Source: Thermococcus celer Vu 13 = JCM 8558
Lineage (GTDB): Archaea; Methanobacteriota_B; Thermococci; Thermococcales; Thermococcaceae
Direction of reading: 5' to 3'
NCBI RefSeq assembly: GCF_002214365.1
Contig: NZ_CP014854.1
Location: forward strand, 806,001-870,000
DNA: 64,000 bases
How positions within the stretch are numbered: position 1 is the stretch's first letter; each line of letters opens with the position of its first letter. The position numbers and the translations under genes are program-made. The notes beneath the pieces are model-generated. The model saw only the letters and a list, made by a program, of their open reading frames with translations, had not been told where the DNA came from and did not search any database. Below, piece after piece: positions 1-10,002 of this stretch.

Positions 1-400
1 ACATCGAAGTACTGATATTGGATACATTAAAAAGTTTACGCAACAGTGTTTCTTCCATTTATATACATTACAGTAATGTACATCTTTATGTAACATAAAG
101 AAGCCAACTCCGTTTCATAAATTTCAGCAAACGACACAATTCCTTAATGCCCGGTCACCCAAAACCATCAACGATGAACGATAAGCGCCCGTTTCAGCAG
201 TTAATTAGGACGATAAAAATATAACGTAGGGTAATGTTTGAAACCCACAAAGTTGGGGATAAGATGGTGAATATCGACATAATGGACATCAACCCGTGGC
301 TCGGAGGGGTCCAATTAACCCCATCCCTAAACGCGAAATTGTCATGAGGAGGTGTAACATTAAGCGGAAAAGCATTAAATACCAAAACATAGCATGGAAC
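1..400. other. Intergenic region upstream of TauE-like gene
   Basis: No recognisable protein gene is seen in these 400 bases. The region is A+T-rich and holds two adjacent perfect palindromes (listed separately), a possible leftward TATA element near 28-36 for a gene outside the window, and a TATA-like stretch near 210-222. A 27-codon reading frame runs from ATG 264 to a stop at 347 on the plus strand, but nothing recognisable is encoded. Confidence 0.5.
57..100. promoter_or_regulatory. TATA-like element with two tandem palindromes
   Basis: A TATA-like stretch at 57-66 is followed by a perfect inverted repeat at 64-80 (TACATTAC, one-base spacer, GTAATGTA) and a second at 84-100 (CTTTATG, three-base spacer, CATAAAG). 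Two dyads in tandem beside a TATA element look like operator sites for a dimeric regulator. The controlled gene is unclear: either the exporter gene starting at 401 or a leftward gene beyond the window edge. Confidence 0.4.
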
Positions 401-1129
401 ATGAGGACGCTCCTTATAGCACTTCTCTCTTTTGGAGGGGGATTCATAGGCTCCATGATGAGCGGAGGGAGTATGGTAATCCTTTCAATTCTCACCTTCG
501 CCGGGCTCCCCATAAAAGAAGCCGTTGGGATCCTGAAGGTCGTCATAGCGGCCCTAACCTTCGTATCCACACTCACCTACTTTAGAGGTGGAGCGCTCGA
601 TGTTAAGCTTGCGCCACTCTTGACGATCTCGTCAATTTTTGGCGCATTTATCGGGACCTCACTTTTTCTATCCCTTTCTCAGGAACTGGCTAATTTCATA
701 GCTGCTGCACTCCTGCTGGCGGGGATGTACTTCACCGTAAGATTCAAGCCGGGAAGTGAGGGCAAGCATGGAAGGAAGAGTAAAGCGGAGATCTCAATAG
801 TGGGGCTGCTCATAGGGGCCTACATTGGGATCCTCGGAATAGCATCCACCCTGGTGGTTATCTCAGCCCTGGAGATATTCTTCAGGCTGGACATACTCAA
901 GGCAAATGGAACCGCGAAAATGATAATCTTCCTGAATAATACAATGGCGGCACTCAACTATGGACTGAAGGGAAGCCTGGATTACTCCATGATGTGGCCC
1001 ATTCTGATCCCCGTGATGGTGGGTTCGTGGCTGGGGGCCAAAAGCGCTTTAAGGATGGGGAGCGAGAAGCTCAGGATCGTTTTTATCGCGATAGGAGCTC
1101 TAACGCTTTTGAGGATACTCTTTGGATGA
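401..1129 (+). CDS. TauE/SafE-family sulfite exporter-like membrane protein
   Basis: A 242-residue integral membrane protein of the TauE/SafE family (putative sulfite/organosulfonate or anion exporters). About eight hydrophobic helices are visible, arranged as the duplicated four-helix unit typical of the family. The N-terminal glycine-rich segment FGGGFIGSMMSGGS is characteristic. The reading frame is open further upstream, but ATG 401 fits best: a TATA-like ATTAAATA element lies about 25 bases before it, suggesting a leaderless transcript, and the first membrane helix begins right after this Met. Substrate cannot be told from sequence. It is a single gene, followed by the convergent flavodoxin gene. 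Confidence 0.8.
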   Translation: MRTLLIALLSFGGGFIGSMMSGGSMVILSILTFAGLPIKEAVGILKVVIAALTFVSTLTYFRGGALDVKLAPLLTISSIFGAFIGTSLFLSLSQELANFIAAALLLAGMYFTVRFKPGSEGKHGRKSKAEISIVGLLIGAYIGILGIASTLVVISALEIFFRLDILKANGTAKMIIFLNNTMAALNYGLKGSLDYSMMWPILIPVMVGSWLGAKSALRMGSEKLRIVFIAIGALTLLRILFG

Positions 1130-1223
1130 GGGAGGGTTTGAACCGGATTATCCGCCTAAAATCTTAAGTTTCACCGTCCCCCTCATGGGGTCGGCTGGAA
1201 GTTTAACCTGTCTTTCCCATGGT

Positions 1224-1682
1224 TTAACCAACGAGCTTTTTCAGACCCTCCGCGAACTCGCGTGCATCCCTCTCGAGGGACTTAACGTAAAAGATGCCCT
1301 CCTTCATCGGTTCCTTCCCGAGAATTTCCCTCATCTGGGCGAGACATCTTCTGGATCTCCCGGCACAGGTGGTGAAAAATGCGGCCCTCCCAATCTTCTC
1401 CCTGTTCTTTAGCAGGTACGTTCTGACCGCCGGAGTCACCCTGCCGTTCCACGTGGGCGTGCCTATCACGACGAGGTCGTATCCAGAGGGATCTTTATGA
1501 AACTCTATCTCCGTGGTCTTCCCGCGGGTGGCGTCGTAGCCGGCCCTGAGAAAGCCCAAAATCCCCCTCCGGTTCTTTTTATCGATTATCTCGTCCATTT
1601 CGGCGCCCAGGGTTTTGGCTATTATCCCGGCCGCCCTTTTGGTGTTGCCGCTACGCGAGTAAAAGGCCACGAGGATTTTCAT
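1224..1682 (-). CDS. Flavodoxin family protein
   Basis: A 152-residue flavodoxin-fold protein. The FMN phosphate-binding loop is visible near the N terminus as FYSRSGNT, and the isoalloxazine-binding loops are suggested by GTPTWNGRVTPAVRTYL and FTTCAGRS. Such proteins act as small cytoplasmic electron carriers or flavin reductases. The start ATG is preceded by a strong GGGGGTGG ribosome-binding sequence. The gene stands alone, convergent with the TauE-like gene. The partner reductase is not evident nearby. Confidence 0.85.
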   Translation of the reverse strand: MKILVAFYSRSGNTKRAAGIIAKTLGAEMDEIIDKKNRRGILGFLRAGYDATRGKTTEIEFHKDPSGYDLVVIGTPTWNGRVTPAVRTYLLKNREKIGRAAFFTTCAGRSRRCLAQMREILGKEPMKEGIFYVKSLERDAREFAEGLKKLVG

Positions 1683-1825
1683 TTGACCACCCCCCTATAA
1701 CCGTGTGCCCTCCATAGGTAACTTCTATTATCTCCATAAAGACACCTACAATAAGTTTTTGACTGGAAAATATCAACTTTGCGATGCAGTTTTTGGGTCC
1801 ACTGCCAACCGGTAGGCCAAGACGG

Positions 1826-1846
1826 GCCACCATATGTTTTGGTGGC
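1826..1846. other. Stem-loop in intergenic region
   Basis: A perfect 7-bp inverted repeat (GCCACCA / TGGTGGC) flanks a 7-base loop, in the 237-base gap between the tRNA pair and the flavodoxin gene. It could be a transcript end for the leftward tRNA unit or a structured leader. No U-tract follows it, so a terminator role is only a guess. Confidence 0.3.
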
Positions 1847-1919
1847 TCTATAATCAGAATCATCAACGCGTGCATAAAACTATAGGAGTCGGCTGAAGTA
1901 GCACTCCACCATATTAAAT

Positions 1920-1997
1920 TGGTGCGGTGGCCGGGATTCGAACCCGGGTCACCGGCTTGGAAGGCCGGTGTCCTAGACCAGGCTAGACTACCACCGC
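1920..1997 (-). tRNA. tRNA-Gly (anticodon TCC)
   Basis: The minus strand folds as a full cloverleaf: acceptor GCGGTGG pairs with CCACCGC, followed by discriminator A and a genome-encoded CCA. The anticodon stem CCGGC/GCCGG encloses loop CTTCCAA, giving anticodon UCC for glycine. The T arm has the usual TTCGAAT loop. No intron is seen. It lies 7 bases downstream of tRNA-Phe and is probably cotranscribed with it. Confidence 0.96.
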
Positions 1998-2004
1998 AGA
2001 GAAG

Positions 2005-2081
2005 TGGTGGGGCGAGGGGGATTTGAACCCCCGACACCCGGATCTTCAGTCCGGCGCTCTCCCAGGCTGAGCTACCGCCCC
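2005..2081 (-). tRNA. tRNA-Phe (anticodon GAA)
   Basis: The minus strand gives a complete cloverleaf with acceptor GGGGCGG pairing with TCGCCCC (one G-U pair), discriminator A and encoded CCA. The anticodon stem CCGGA/TCCGG holds loop CTGAAGA, anticodon GAA for phenylalanine. The T loop TTCAAAT is canonical. A TATA box lies about 30 bases upstream. It is the first gene of a two-tRNA unit with tRNA-Gly. Confidence 0.96.
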
Positions 2082-2108
2082 GCGCTCAAAATTAGGGGGG
2101 ACGGCGGA

Positions 2109-2117
2109 TTTATAAAT
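2109..2117 (-). promoter_or_regulatory. TATA box of tRNA-Phe/tRNA-Gly unit
   Basis: On the minus strand a clean TATA element (TTTATAAAT core) lies 28-36 bases upstream of the tRNA-Phe 5' end, the usual archaeal spacing. Confidence 0.75.
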
Positions 2118-2175
2118 CTTGCGGTGGGTGAAAACGGGCCCACCCCATGGCCACCCCGGAGGTAAATCGAAAGGC

Positions 2176-2891
2176 CTACAGCCTCGGTTCGACCGCGTAA
2201 ACCGTCCTGTCCTCTCCGATTCCCTCGATGAGACCCCTGTGACGCCGCACACAGCTCTCGCACTCCCCGCAGTGTATCGGCTTTCCGTCCTCGGTAAAAC
2301 CTTTGGGCATGTAGCAGGAGTTCGAGTACTCGTATCTGGCGTTTAGTTCCTTCAAAAGCCTCGCTATGCCCTTCTTGTCGAGGTCTATGAGCGGTGCCAC
2401 GACCCTGACCTCGGCCATCGTGCCGTAGCGGAGCATTTCGTTCATTCTCTCGACGAACTCGGGCCTGTTGTCCGGGAAGGTCGCCCCCTCCTCCGCGTTG
2501 AAGCCGACGATTATATCGCCGCCGCCGAGGGCGTCGAGGAGAGATGCGGCGACGCTTATGAGGACGACGTTACGCGCGGGAACCCAGACGCTCTTCGCGG
2601 TTTCCCTGGCAACATTCATGTTCTCCAGCTCCCGCGCCGTTACCCTTGGCGTCTCCCCACCGACGAGGGTCGTTCCCCTCAACCTGGAGAACTCCTCGAG
2701 GAAGTCGAGTTTTACGATCCTCAGCGGAACGTCGAGTTCCCTTGAGAAGAACTCCGCCACCCTGTTCGTAACCTTCTCCTCGTTGCTCCCGTAGTTCACC
2801 GTGAGCATCATGACCTCGTCGTAGTTCCTCTTGGCCCAGTAGAGGCAGGCCGTCGAGTCCAGTCCGCCCGAAAACAGCACCACAGCGCGCT

Positions 2892-2895
<4 letters not shown>
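2176..2895 (-). CDS. queC: 7-cyano-7-deazaguanine synthase QueC
   Basis: A 239-residue PP-loop ATPase that converts 7-carboxy-7-deazaguanine to preQ0 with ammonia and ATP. In archaea preQ0 is the precursor of archaeosine at position 15 of tRNA. The ATP-binding SGGLDS motif is at residues 9-14, and the C-terminal zinc site shows as CGECESC together with an upstream Cys in NSCYMPKG. Length fits the family. Its ATG overlaps the stop codon of the vapC gene (ATGA), so it is the third gene of a vapB-vapC-queC unit and is probably translationally coupled to the toxin. Confidence 0.95.
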
Positions 2896-3535
<640 letters not shown>

Positions 3536-3562
3536 TTAGTAGGATTTTCTCCTATAAATGGC

Positions 3563-4465
3563 TTACCCAAGCGCGAGGCCGACTATCTCCTCCACACTCG
3601 AAAAGCCCTCGCTCTCGAGGTAGGCCTCGATGCCCGTGCTTATCTCCCTGAAAACCCCCCAGCCGCGGAGCGAGACGGCTGTTCCTATCTGCAACGCCGA
3701 TGCTCCAGCTAAGAGGAACTCGACGGCGTCCCTCCAGGTCGTTATGCCGCCGATCCCTATGACCGGGATCTCGAGGGTTCTCGCAAGGTCGTAGACGGCC
3801 CTCAGCGCCACGGGCTTCACCCCGGGCCCGGAGTAGCCGCCGACCCGGTTGCTCAGTATCGGCCTCCTCGCGTAGACGTCTATCGCCACCGCCTTAAGCG
3901 TGTTTATTGCCGAGACCGCATCGGCGCCCGCCCTCTCCGCCGCCAGACCGAGCCTCGTGATGTCGTCCGTGTTGGGGGTGAGCTTCGCGATAACCGGTCT
4001 GTCCGTCGCCTCCTTGACCGCCCTGACTATCTCGTAGACGTTCTCCGGCTTCTGGCCGATCTCCATGCCGTAGCCCTTCGCATGGGGACAGCTGAGGTTC
4101 AGCTCGAAGGCATCCGCAACGTCGCTCAGTTTCTCGGCCAGGAAGGCGAACTCCTCCCCGCTTCCACCAAAGATGGAGACGATGAGCGGGAAGTCGAAGG
4201 TGTAACCTTCAACCATCTTTAGAAAGCCCTTCCAGCCGGGGTTCGGAAGGCCCATCGCGTTTATCAGGCCGTAGGGGAGCTCGACGATGGTGGGGTTGTC
4301 GTAGCCCTCCCTCGGCTCCACTCCGATGGACTTGGTTACCACGCCGCCCGCCCCTTCCTCGTGGGCCCTTATCCACTGCTCCGGCGTTTTGTCGTCGATT
4401 CCCGAGGCGAGGATGAGGGGGTTCTCGAAAGTTAAGCCGAGGAGCTTGACCCTGAGGCTCACCAT
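3563..4465 (-). CDS. pyrD: Dihydroorotate dehydrogenase
   Basis: A 300-residue FMN-dependent class 1 dihydroorotate dehydrogenase, catalysing oxidation of dihydroorotate to orotate in pyrimidine synthesis. The active-site loop NLSCPHAKG places the catalytic Cys at residue 126, the class 1B type. The FMN phosphate site appears as GIGGITTWRDAVEFLLAGAS and IGTA near the C terminus. The long upstream extension in frame is GC-rich and falls into the SRP RNA gene, so the start is set at ATG 4465 (MVSLRVKLLGL). Class 1B enzymes usually use a PyrK electron-transfer subunit; none is adjacent here. Confidence 0.92.
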   Translation of the reverse strand: MVSLRVKLLGLTFENPLILASGIDDKTPEQWIRAHEEGAGGVVTKSIGVEPREGYDNPTIVELPYGLINAMGLPNPGWKGFLKMVEGYTFDFPLIVSIFGGSGEEFAFLAEKLSDVADAFELNLSCPHAKGYGMEIGQKPENVYEIVRAVKEATDRPVIAKLTPNTDDITRLGLAAERAGADAVSAINTLKAVAIDVYARRPILSNRVGGYSGPGVKPVALRAVYDLARTLEIPVIGIGGITTWRDAVEFLLAGASALQIGTAVSLRGWGVFREISTGIEAYLESEGFSSVEEIVGLALG

Positions 4466-4520
4466 TTTGACGCACCGAAGGCAAAAGAGACCGTCTGTTA
4501 TTAAGGTTTTTGCCAGAATT

Positions 4521-4850
4521 CTAACGGCGGCGGGCGCGCCCGGGGGTGGGGACCCTCCACCGTCCCCTTCCACCGGGGCTCGCTCACCCCCGCTACCCCA
4601 CGAGCGCCGAACGTCCCGCCTACCGCTGCTCCCTTCCGGGCCTGACGGGGTTCGGCGGGCAAAGGGCGTTAGCCCGGCCCTCCAGCCGGACCCCGCCCAC
4701 CGCCGGCCCCGTGGGACGAGGGATCACCGTTGTGCCCCGGCTTCCGGGAACGGCTTCGGGAACCGCCCCCCGGGCTTCGGCCCCGGCGTATCGACGGTTT
4801 CCGGTTACAGGGGACGCCGAACCCCCCGGCCTAGCCCGCCGCCAGTTACT
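4521..4850 (-). ncRNA. Signal recognition particle (7S) RNA
   Basis: This extremely GC-rich segment on the minus strand contains the SRP helix 8 signature: GTCAGG, then CCCGGAAGGGAGCAGC (minus strand of 4627-4650), with the GGAA tetraloop that SRP54 recognises. The 5' end (AGTAACTGGCGGCGGGC from 4850) and the 3' end (GCCCGCCGCCGTTAG to 4521) are complementary and would form archaeal helix 1. A strong TATA box sits upstream at 4865-4874. Length of about 320 nt fits archaeal 7S RNA. Exact ends are approximate. Open frames on the plus strand here are artefacts of base composition. Confidence 0.93.
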
Positions 4851-4864
4851 CTATTCCCCCGTCG

Positions 4865-4874
4865 ATATATAAAG
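4865..4874 (-). promoter_or_regulatory. Promoter (BRE/TATA) of SRP RNA
   Basis: On the minus strand, CCAAAACTTTATATAT provides a purine-rich BRE followed by a strong TATA box centred near 4869. Initiation about 25 bases downstream (near 4844) agrees with the mature SRP RNA 5' end. Confidence 0.8.
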
Positions 4875-4960
4875 TTTTGGCACCTAACCAAAGGTTGCCC
4901 ACCATTGGATTGAAAAATTTTCATAAGTTGGTGCGCGAAGGGGTACACGGGTGACACGAC

Positions 4961-6397
4961 GTGCGCTTAACTGAGCACCCCCTTCTGCGTTTTGAGCGGG
5001 GGAGGGAGGTTACGATATATTTCAACGGTCGGCCGATAAAGGCGTACGAGGGGGAGACCATCGCGACGGCCCTGCACGCCGCCGGAATTCGAGCCCTCAA
5101 CTACTCCGTGAACAAAAAACGCCCGAGGGGCCTCTTCTGTGCCATAGGCAAGTGCTCTTCCTGCCTGATGGTCGTGAACGGGATCCCCAACGTCAGGGCC
5201 TGCATAACCCCAGTCGAGGACGGCATGAGGATACAGCCCCAGCACGGAAGGGCCAGATTACCCGAGAAGGCCAAACCGCCGGAGTTCAGGGACGCGAAGG
5301 TCGTAAGGGCGGACATCGTGATAATCGGCGGCGGTCCCGCGGGGCTCATGGCGGCCATCCACGCGGCCGATGCCGGTGCCAGTGTCGCTCTATTGGACGA
5401 GAACCCCCGCCTGGGCGGCCAGCTCATCAAGCAGACCCACAAGTTCTTCGGCAAGCGCGAGCAGTTCGCCGGAGTAAGGGGAGTGGAGATAGCAAAGATC
5501 CTCAGTGAGGAACTGCGGAAAAGGGAGAACGTCCAGGTCTTCCTTGAAACCTCCGCCGTCGGCATCTTCCAGGAAAAGGACGAAAAGCTCGTTTTTGCCG
5601 TCAGGAAAAACCGCGAACCGGTGGAATTCCGGGGGAGGGCGATAATCGTCGCCACCGGCGCGATGGAGAGGAGCATACCCTTCGAGAACAACGACCTGCC
5701 GGGGATCTACGGTGCCGGGGCCATCCAGACGCTCATGAACACCTACGGCGTAAAGCCCGGCGACAGGGTTTTGATAGTTGGTGCCGGAAACGTGGGGCTC
5801 ATCTTAGCTTATCAGCTCATCCAGGCGGGCGTGGAGGTGAAGGCGATAGTCGAGGCCATGCCTAAGGTCGGTGGCTACTTCGTCCACGCGGCCAAGGTCA
5901 GGCGCCTGGGCGTTCCGATTTTAACGAGGCACACCATCCTGCGCGCCGAGGGGAAGGAGAGGGTGGAGAGGGCGGTGGTGGCTCAACTCGACGGGAACTG
6001 GAAGCCAATTCCCGGAACGGAGGGGACCTTCGAGGTCGACGTCATAGCCCTCGCCGTCGGCCTGAGGCCCAGCATCGAGCTTCTTCAGCAGGCGGGCTGC
6101 GGGGTTCGCTACGTCCGCGAGCTCGGCGGTCACGTTGCCGTCAGGGACGGGTGGATGGAGACGACCGTGAGGGGGATCTTCGTAGCCGGCGATTCTGCTG
6201 GCATAGAGGAGGCCACCACGGCAATGCTCGAGGGCAAGATAGCGGGAATAGCCGCCGCCCTGAGGCTCGGGATAGCCGGGGAGGAGTGGCTCAAGGAGAT
6301 TGAGGGGGCCCAGAAAGCCCTGGACGAGTTCCGTTCGGGGCCCTTCGGACGGCACGTGCTGGAGGGCATAAAGAAGGCTATGGTGGTGGGAGGATGA
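4961..6397 (+). CDS. pdhA: L-proline dehydrogenase complex 1, alpha subunit (NADH dehydrogenase)
   Basis: A 478-residue flavoprotein matching the alpha subunit of the four-subunit dye-linked L-proline dehydrogenase complex of Thermococcus profundus and Pyrococcus, which carries NADH:acceptor activity. The N-terminal domain (about 15-95) is a [2Fe-2S] plant-ferredoxin-like fold with all four ligands, Cys60, Cys65, Cys68 and Cys81. Then come an FAD dinucleotide fold (IIGGGPAGLMAA), a second nucleotide fold (VLIVGAGNVGLILA) and the C-terminal FAD motif FVAGDSAGIEEA. The start is GTG 4961, after GGTGAC. It opens a pdhA-F-X-B operon; its stop overlaps the pdhF start (ATGA). HcnA/SoxA-like oxidases are the alternative family name. 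Confidence 0.88.
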   Translation: MRLTEHPLLRFERGREVTIYFNGRPIKAYEGETIATALHAAGIRALNYSVNKKRPRGLFCAIGKCSSCLMVVNGIPNVRACITPVEDGMRIQPQHGRARLPEKAKPPEFRDAKVVRADIVIIGGGPAGLMAAIHAADAGASVALLDENPRLGGQLIKQTHKFFGKREQFAGVRGVEIAKILSEELRKRENVQVFLETSAVGIFQEKDEKLVFAVRKNREPVEFRGRAIIVATGAMERSIPFENNDLPGIYGAGAIQTLMNTYGVKPGDRVLIVGAGNVGLILAYQLIQAGVEVKAIVEAMPKVGGYFVHAAKVRRLGVPILTRHTILRAEGKERVERAVVAQLDGNWKPIPGTEGTFEVDVIALAVGLRPSIELLQQAGCGVRYVRELGGHVAVRDGWMETTVRGIFVAGDSAGIEEATTAMLEGKIAGIAAALRLGIAGEEWLKEIEGAQKALDEFRSGPFGRHVLEGIKKAMVVGG

Positions 6398-6897
6398 GTG
6401 AGATTCCGGACTACCTTAAGAGGGGTTACATAACCCCCGGGGAACTCTTCTCGATAATCCCAAAGCCGAGCGAGGACAGGCTGAGGGAAAGGCCCGTCGC
6501 CGTTCCCGAGTGCCCGCAGGAGATTCCGTGCGCCCCGTGCAGGGAGGTATGCCCGACCGGGGCGATAAACATGCCCACCCCGAACGATCTGCCGGTTGTG
6601 GATTACGACAAGTGCATCGGCTGCTCCCTCTGCGTCCAGGTCTGCCCGGGACTGGCCTTCTTCATGGTGCAGTACGTCGGTGATAGGGCCAGGATAACGA
6701 TGCCCCACGAGCTTCTCCCGCTCCCGGAGAGGGGCGAAACCGTGGTTCTTCTCAACCGCGCTGGGGAGCCCGTCGGGAGGGGAAAAGTCGTCACGGTCGT
6801 CCCGAGGGAGAAGAGCCGGGGGGACACGCCGATAATCACCGTTGAGGTGCCGATGGAACTGGCCTGGGACGTCAGGGCCGTGAGGGTAGAGGGGTGA
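6394..6897 (+). CDS. pdhF: L-proline dehydrogenase complex 1, ferredoxin-like gamma subunit
   Basis: A 167-residue iron-sulfur protein. The second cluster motif is complete (CIGCSLCVQVCPG) and the first is formed by CPQEIPCAPCREVCPTGA, so it resembles a two-[4Fe-4S] ferredoxin domain (about residues 30-85) with an unusual first motif, followed by a beta-rich C-terminal part. In T. profundus the pdhF product is the roughly 20-kDa gamma subunit that carries electrons between the flavin subunits. It overlaps pdhA by 4 bases and is followed 5 bases later by the pdhX ATG. Confidence 0.85.
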   Translation: MSEIPDYLKRGYITPGELFSIIPKPSEDRLRERPVAVPECPQEIPCAPCREVCPTGAINMPTPNDLPVVDYDKCIGCSLCVQVCPGLAFFMVQYVGDRARITMPHELLPLPERGETVVLLNRAGEPVGRGKVVTVVPREKSRGDTPIITVEVPMELAWDVRAVRVEG

Positions 6898-6902
6898 GGA
6901 GG

Positions 6903-7167
6903 ATGGCGGGAAAGAGGATAGTCTGCCGCTGTAACGACGTCACCGCCGAGGAAATCGAGGCGCTCATCGATTCCGGCGTCACGGACATCGAGGAGATCAA
7001 GAGGCTCCTTCGCGTTGGGATGGGGCCCTGCCAGGGGAGGACCTGTCTCCCCATCGTCATCGGAATACTCGCCAGAAAGACAGGGAAAAGGCTGGAGGAG
7101 ATACCGCTACCCAAAGCGAGGGTTCCCGTCCGGCCGGTTCGCGTGGAGGCCATAACGGGTGGTGCCG

Positions 7168-7175
<8 letters not shown>
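6903..7175 (+). CDS. pdhX: L-proline dehydrogenase complex 1, small [2Fe-2S] delta subunit
   Basis: A 90-residue BFD-like [2Fe-2S]-binding protein. The CRC pair near the N terminus and the later CQGRTC pair are the four cluster ligands, and RLLRVGMGPCQGRTC is the typical BFD-type signature. ATG 6903 is preferred over GTG 6894 because GGTGA just upstream serves as ribosome-binding site. It corresponds to the delta subunit (pdhX) of the T. profundus complex. In the second proline dehydrogenase of this window (13942-15429) the same domain is fused to the alpha subunit. It overlaps pdhB by 8 bases. Confidence 0.85.
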
Positions 7176-9097
<1,922 letters not shown>

Positions 9098-9161
9098 GGT
9101 TCCCTTCGAGGGCCCGGGTGCCCTTTTCGATTTTGTCCCGTAACGTTTGTATCTTCTGTCA

Positions 9162-9171
9162 GACTATAGTC
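9162..9171. promoter_or_regulatory. Perfect 10-bp palindrome upstream of RHH antitoxin
   Basis: GACTATAGTC lies 14 bases before the antitoxin start. Ribbon-helix-helix antitoxins usually bind short palindromes overlapping their own promoter, so this is a plausible autoregulatory operator. It is short enough to occur by chance. Confidence 0.35.
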
Positions 9172-9184
9172 CTACGGTGAGGGT

Positions 9185-9451
9185 ATGTCCGCCACCGAGA
9201 AGGTTTCGGTCCGCTTTCCGCCGGCCATCATGAGGGAGATCGACGAGCTCGTGGAGAGCGGCGGGTTCTCAAGTCGGAGCGAGCTCATCAAAGAGGCCGT
9301 GAGGTTCTTTCTCATGCACTACGAATCGCCGCAGGAACTCTGGGAGTCCTACAAACTCCTCGCGAGGGTGAGAAAGCTTCCGTCCGAGAAGGAACTCGAA
9401 AAGCTCCTCGAGGAAGTGGACAGGAAATGGAAGCGCTCAAGGTCGTCTTAG
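9185..9451 (+). CDS. Ribbon-helix-helix (CopG-like) antitoxin
   Basis: An 88-residue protein beginning with a ribbon-helix-helix fold (about residues 4-45; VSVRFPPAIMREIDELVESG, then FSSRSELIKEAVRFFL), the DNA-binding type used by many antitoxins. The charged C-terminal half would contact the toxin. It overlaps the next gene, a PIN-domain protein, by 25 bases. A short palindrome lies just upstream of the start. Likely the antitoxin and autorepressor of the pair. Confidence 0.85.
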   Translation: MSATEKVSVRFPPAIMREIDELVESGGFSSRSELIKEAVRFFLMHYESPQELWESYKLLARVRKLPSEKELEKLLEEVDRKWKRSRSS

Positions 9452-9897
9452 ACACCAAAGTCGTCATAGCGGCCGCAATAAACCCCTTCAGAAGCTCCGG
9501 TAAGGTTATGGATCTTGTGGTTCGGGGAGAGGTTCTGTCCTACACCTCAGAGGCAATACTCGAGGAGCTTCGCTTCAAGCTGACGAGCGAGAAGGTTCTC
9601 AGATACCTTGAGAGCAGGGTCTACGCCCTCTGGGTTTATAGAATATTCCGCGCCTCTTCAATCCCTGTTGAGCCGGACGGGCATTTCGACCTTTCGCCCG
9701 AGCCGGACGACGACAGGTTCTTTGACGCGGTTTACGCGGCCAAAGCCAACTTTCTGGTGAGTCTCAATAAACGGCACGTGCCGAGGCTGAGGGACGGGGG
9801 GAGGAAATTCTCCCTGGCGGGACACGAGTTCCTCATCCTGACGCCCGCCGAGTTCCTCGAGTTGGTTGGAGAGGATAAGAACGCGAGCGCAGTTTAA
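9427..9897 (+). CDS. PIN-domain toxin of RHH-PIN pair
   Basis: A 156-residue PIN-domain protein of the group annotated as putative toxin component (PF13470-like). The first acidic residue is in VVLDTKVVIAAAINP near residue 9; other candidate active-site acids lie in SEAILEEL and PDDDRFFDAVYAAKA. It overlaps the RHH antitoxin gene by 25 bases, the usual arrangement. Probably an endoribonuclease toxin. The motif reads DTK where most relatives have DTN; this may be harmless. Confidence 0.8.
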   Translation: MEALKVVLDTKVVIAAAINPFRSSGKVMDLVVRGEVLSYTSEAILEELRFKLTSEKVLRYLESRVYALWVYRIFRASSIPVEPDGHFDLSPEPDDDRFFDAVYAAKANFLVSLNKRHVPRLRDGGRKFSLAGHEFLILTPAEFLELVGEDKNASAV

Positions 9898-10002
9898 AAC
9901 TTTCGTGGAACCATTTGGGTAGCTCAGGATAGCTGAATACTCGAACGAACGTAACCCTTTTCAGGGCCCACCTTTTTATACCTCACCACCCTTCTTTCTC
10001 CG

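Noticed and set aside
1651-2037. Open frame across the tRNA-Gly gene
   Set aside because: It crosses a certain tRNA gene and has no recognisable protein features.
4326-4913. Long plus-strand open frames across 4326-4913
   Set aside because: They cover the SRP RNA gene and antisense pyrD; length is explained by extreme G+C content, and the translations are low-complexity.
9892-9900. GTT-N3-AAC (SurR-like) motif upstream of the CoADR-like gene, and another at 27628-27636 before nop5
   Set aside because: Each is a single half-site far from the TATA box or in front of a gene unrelated to sulfur; the motif is short and A+T-rich, so chance is likely.
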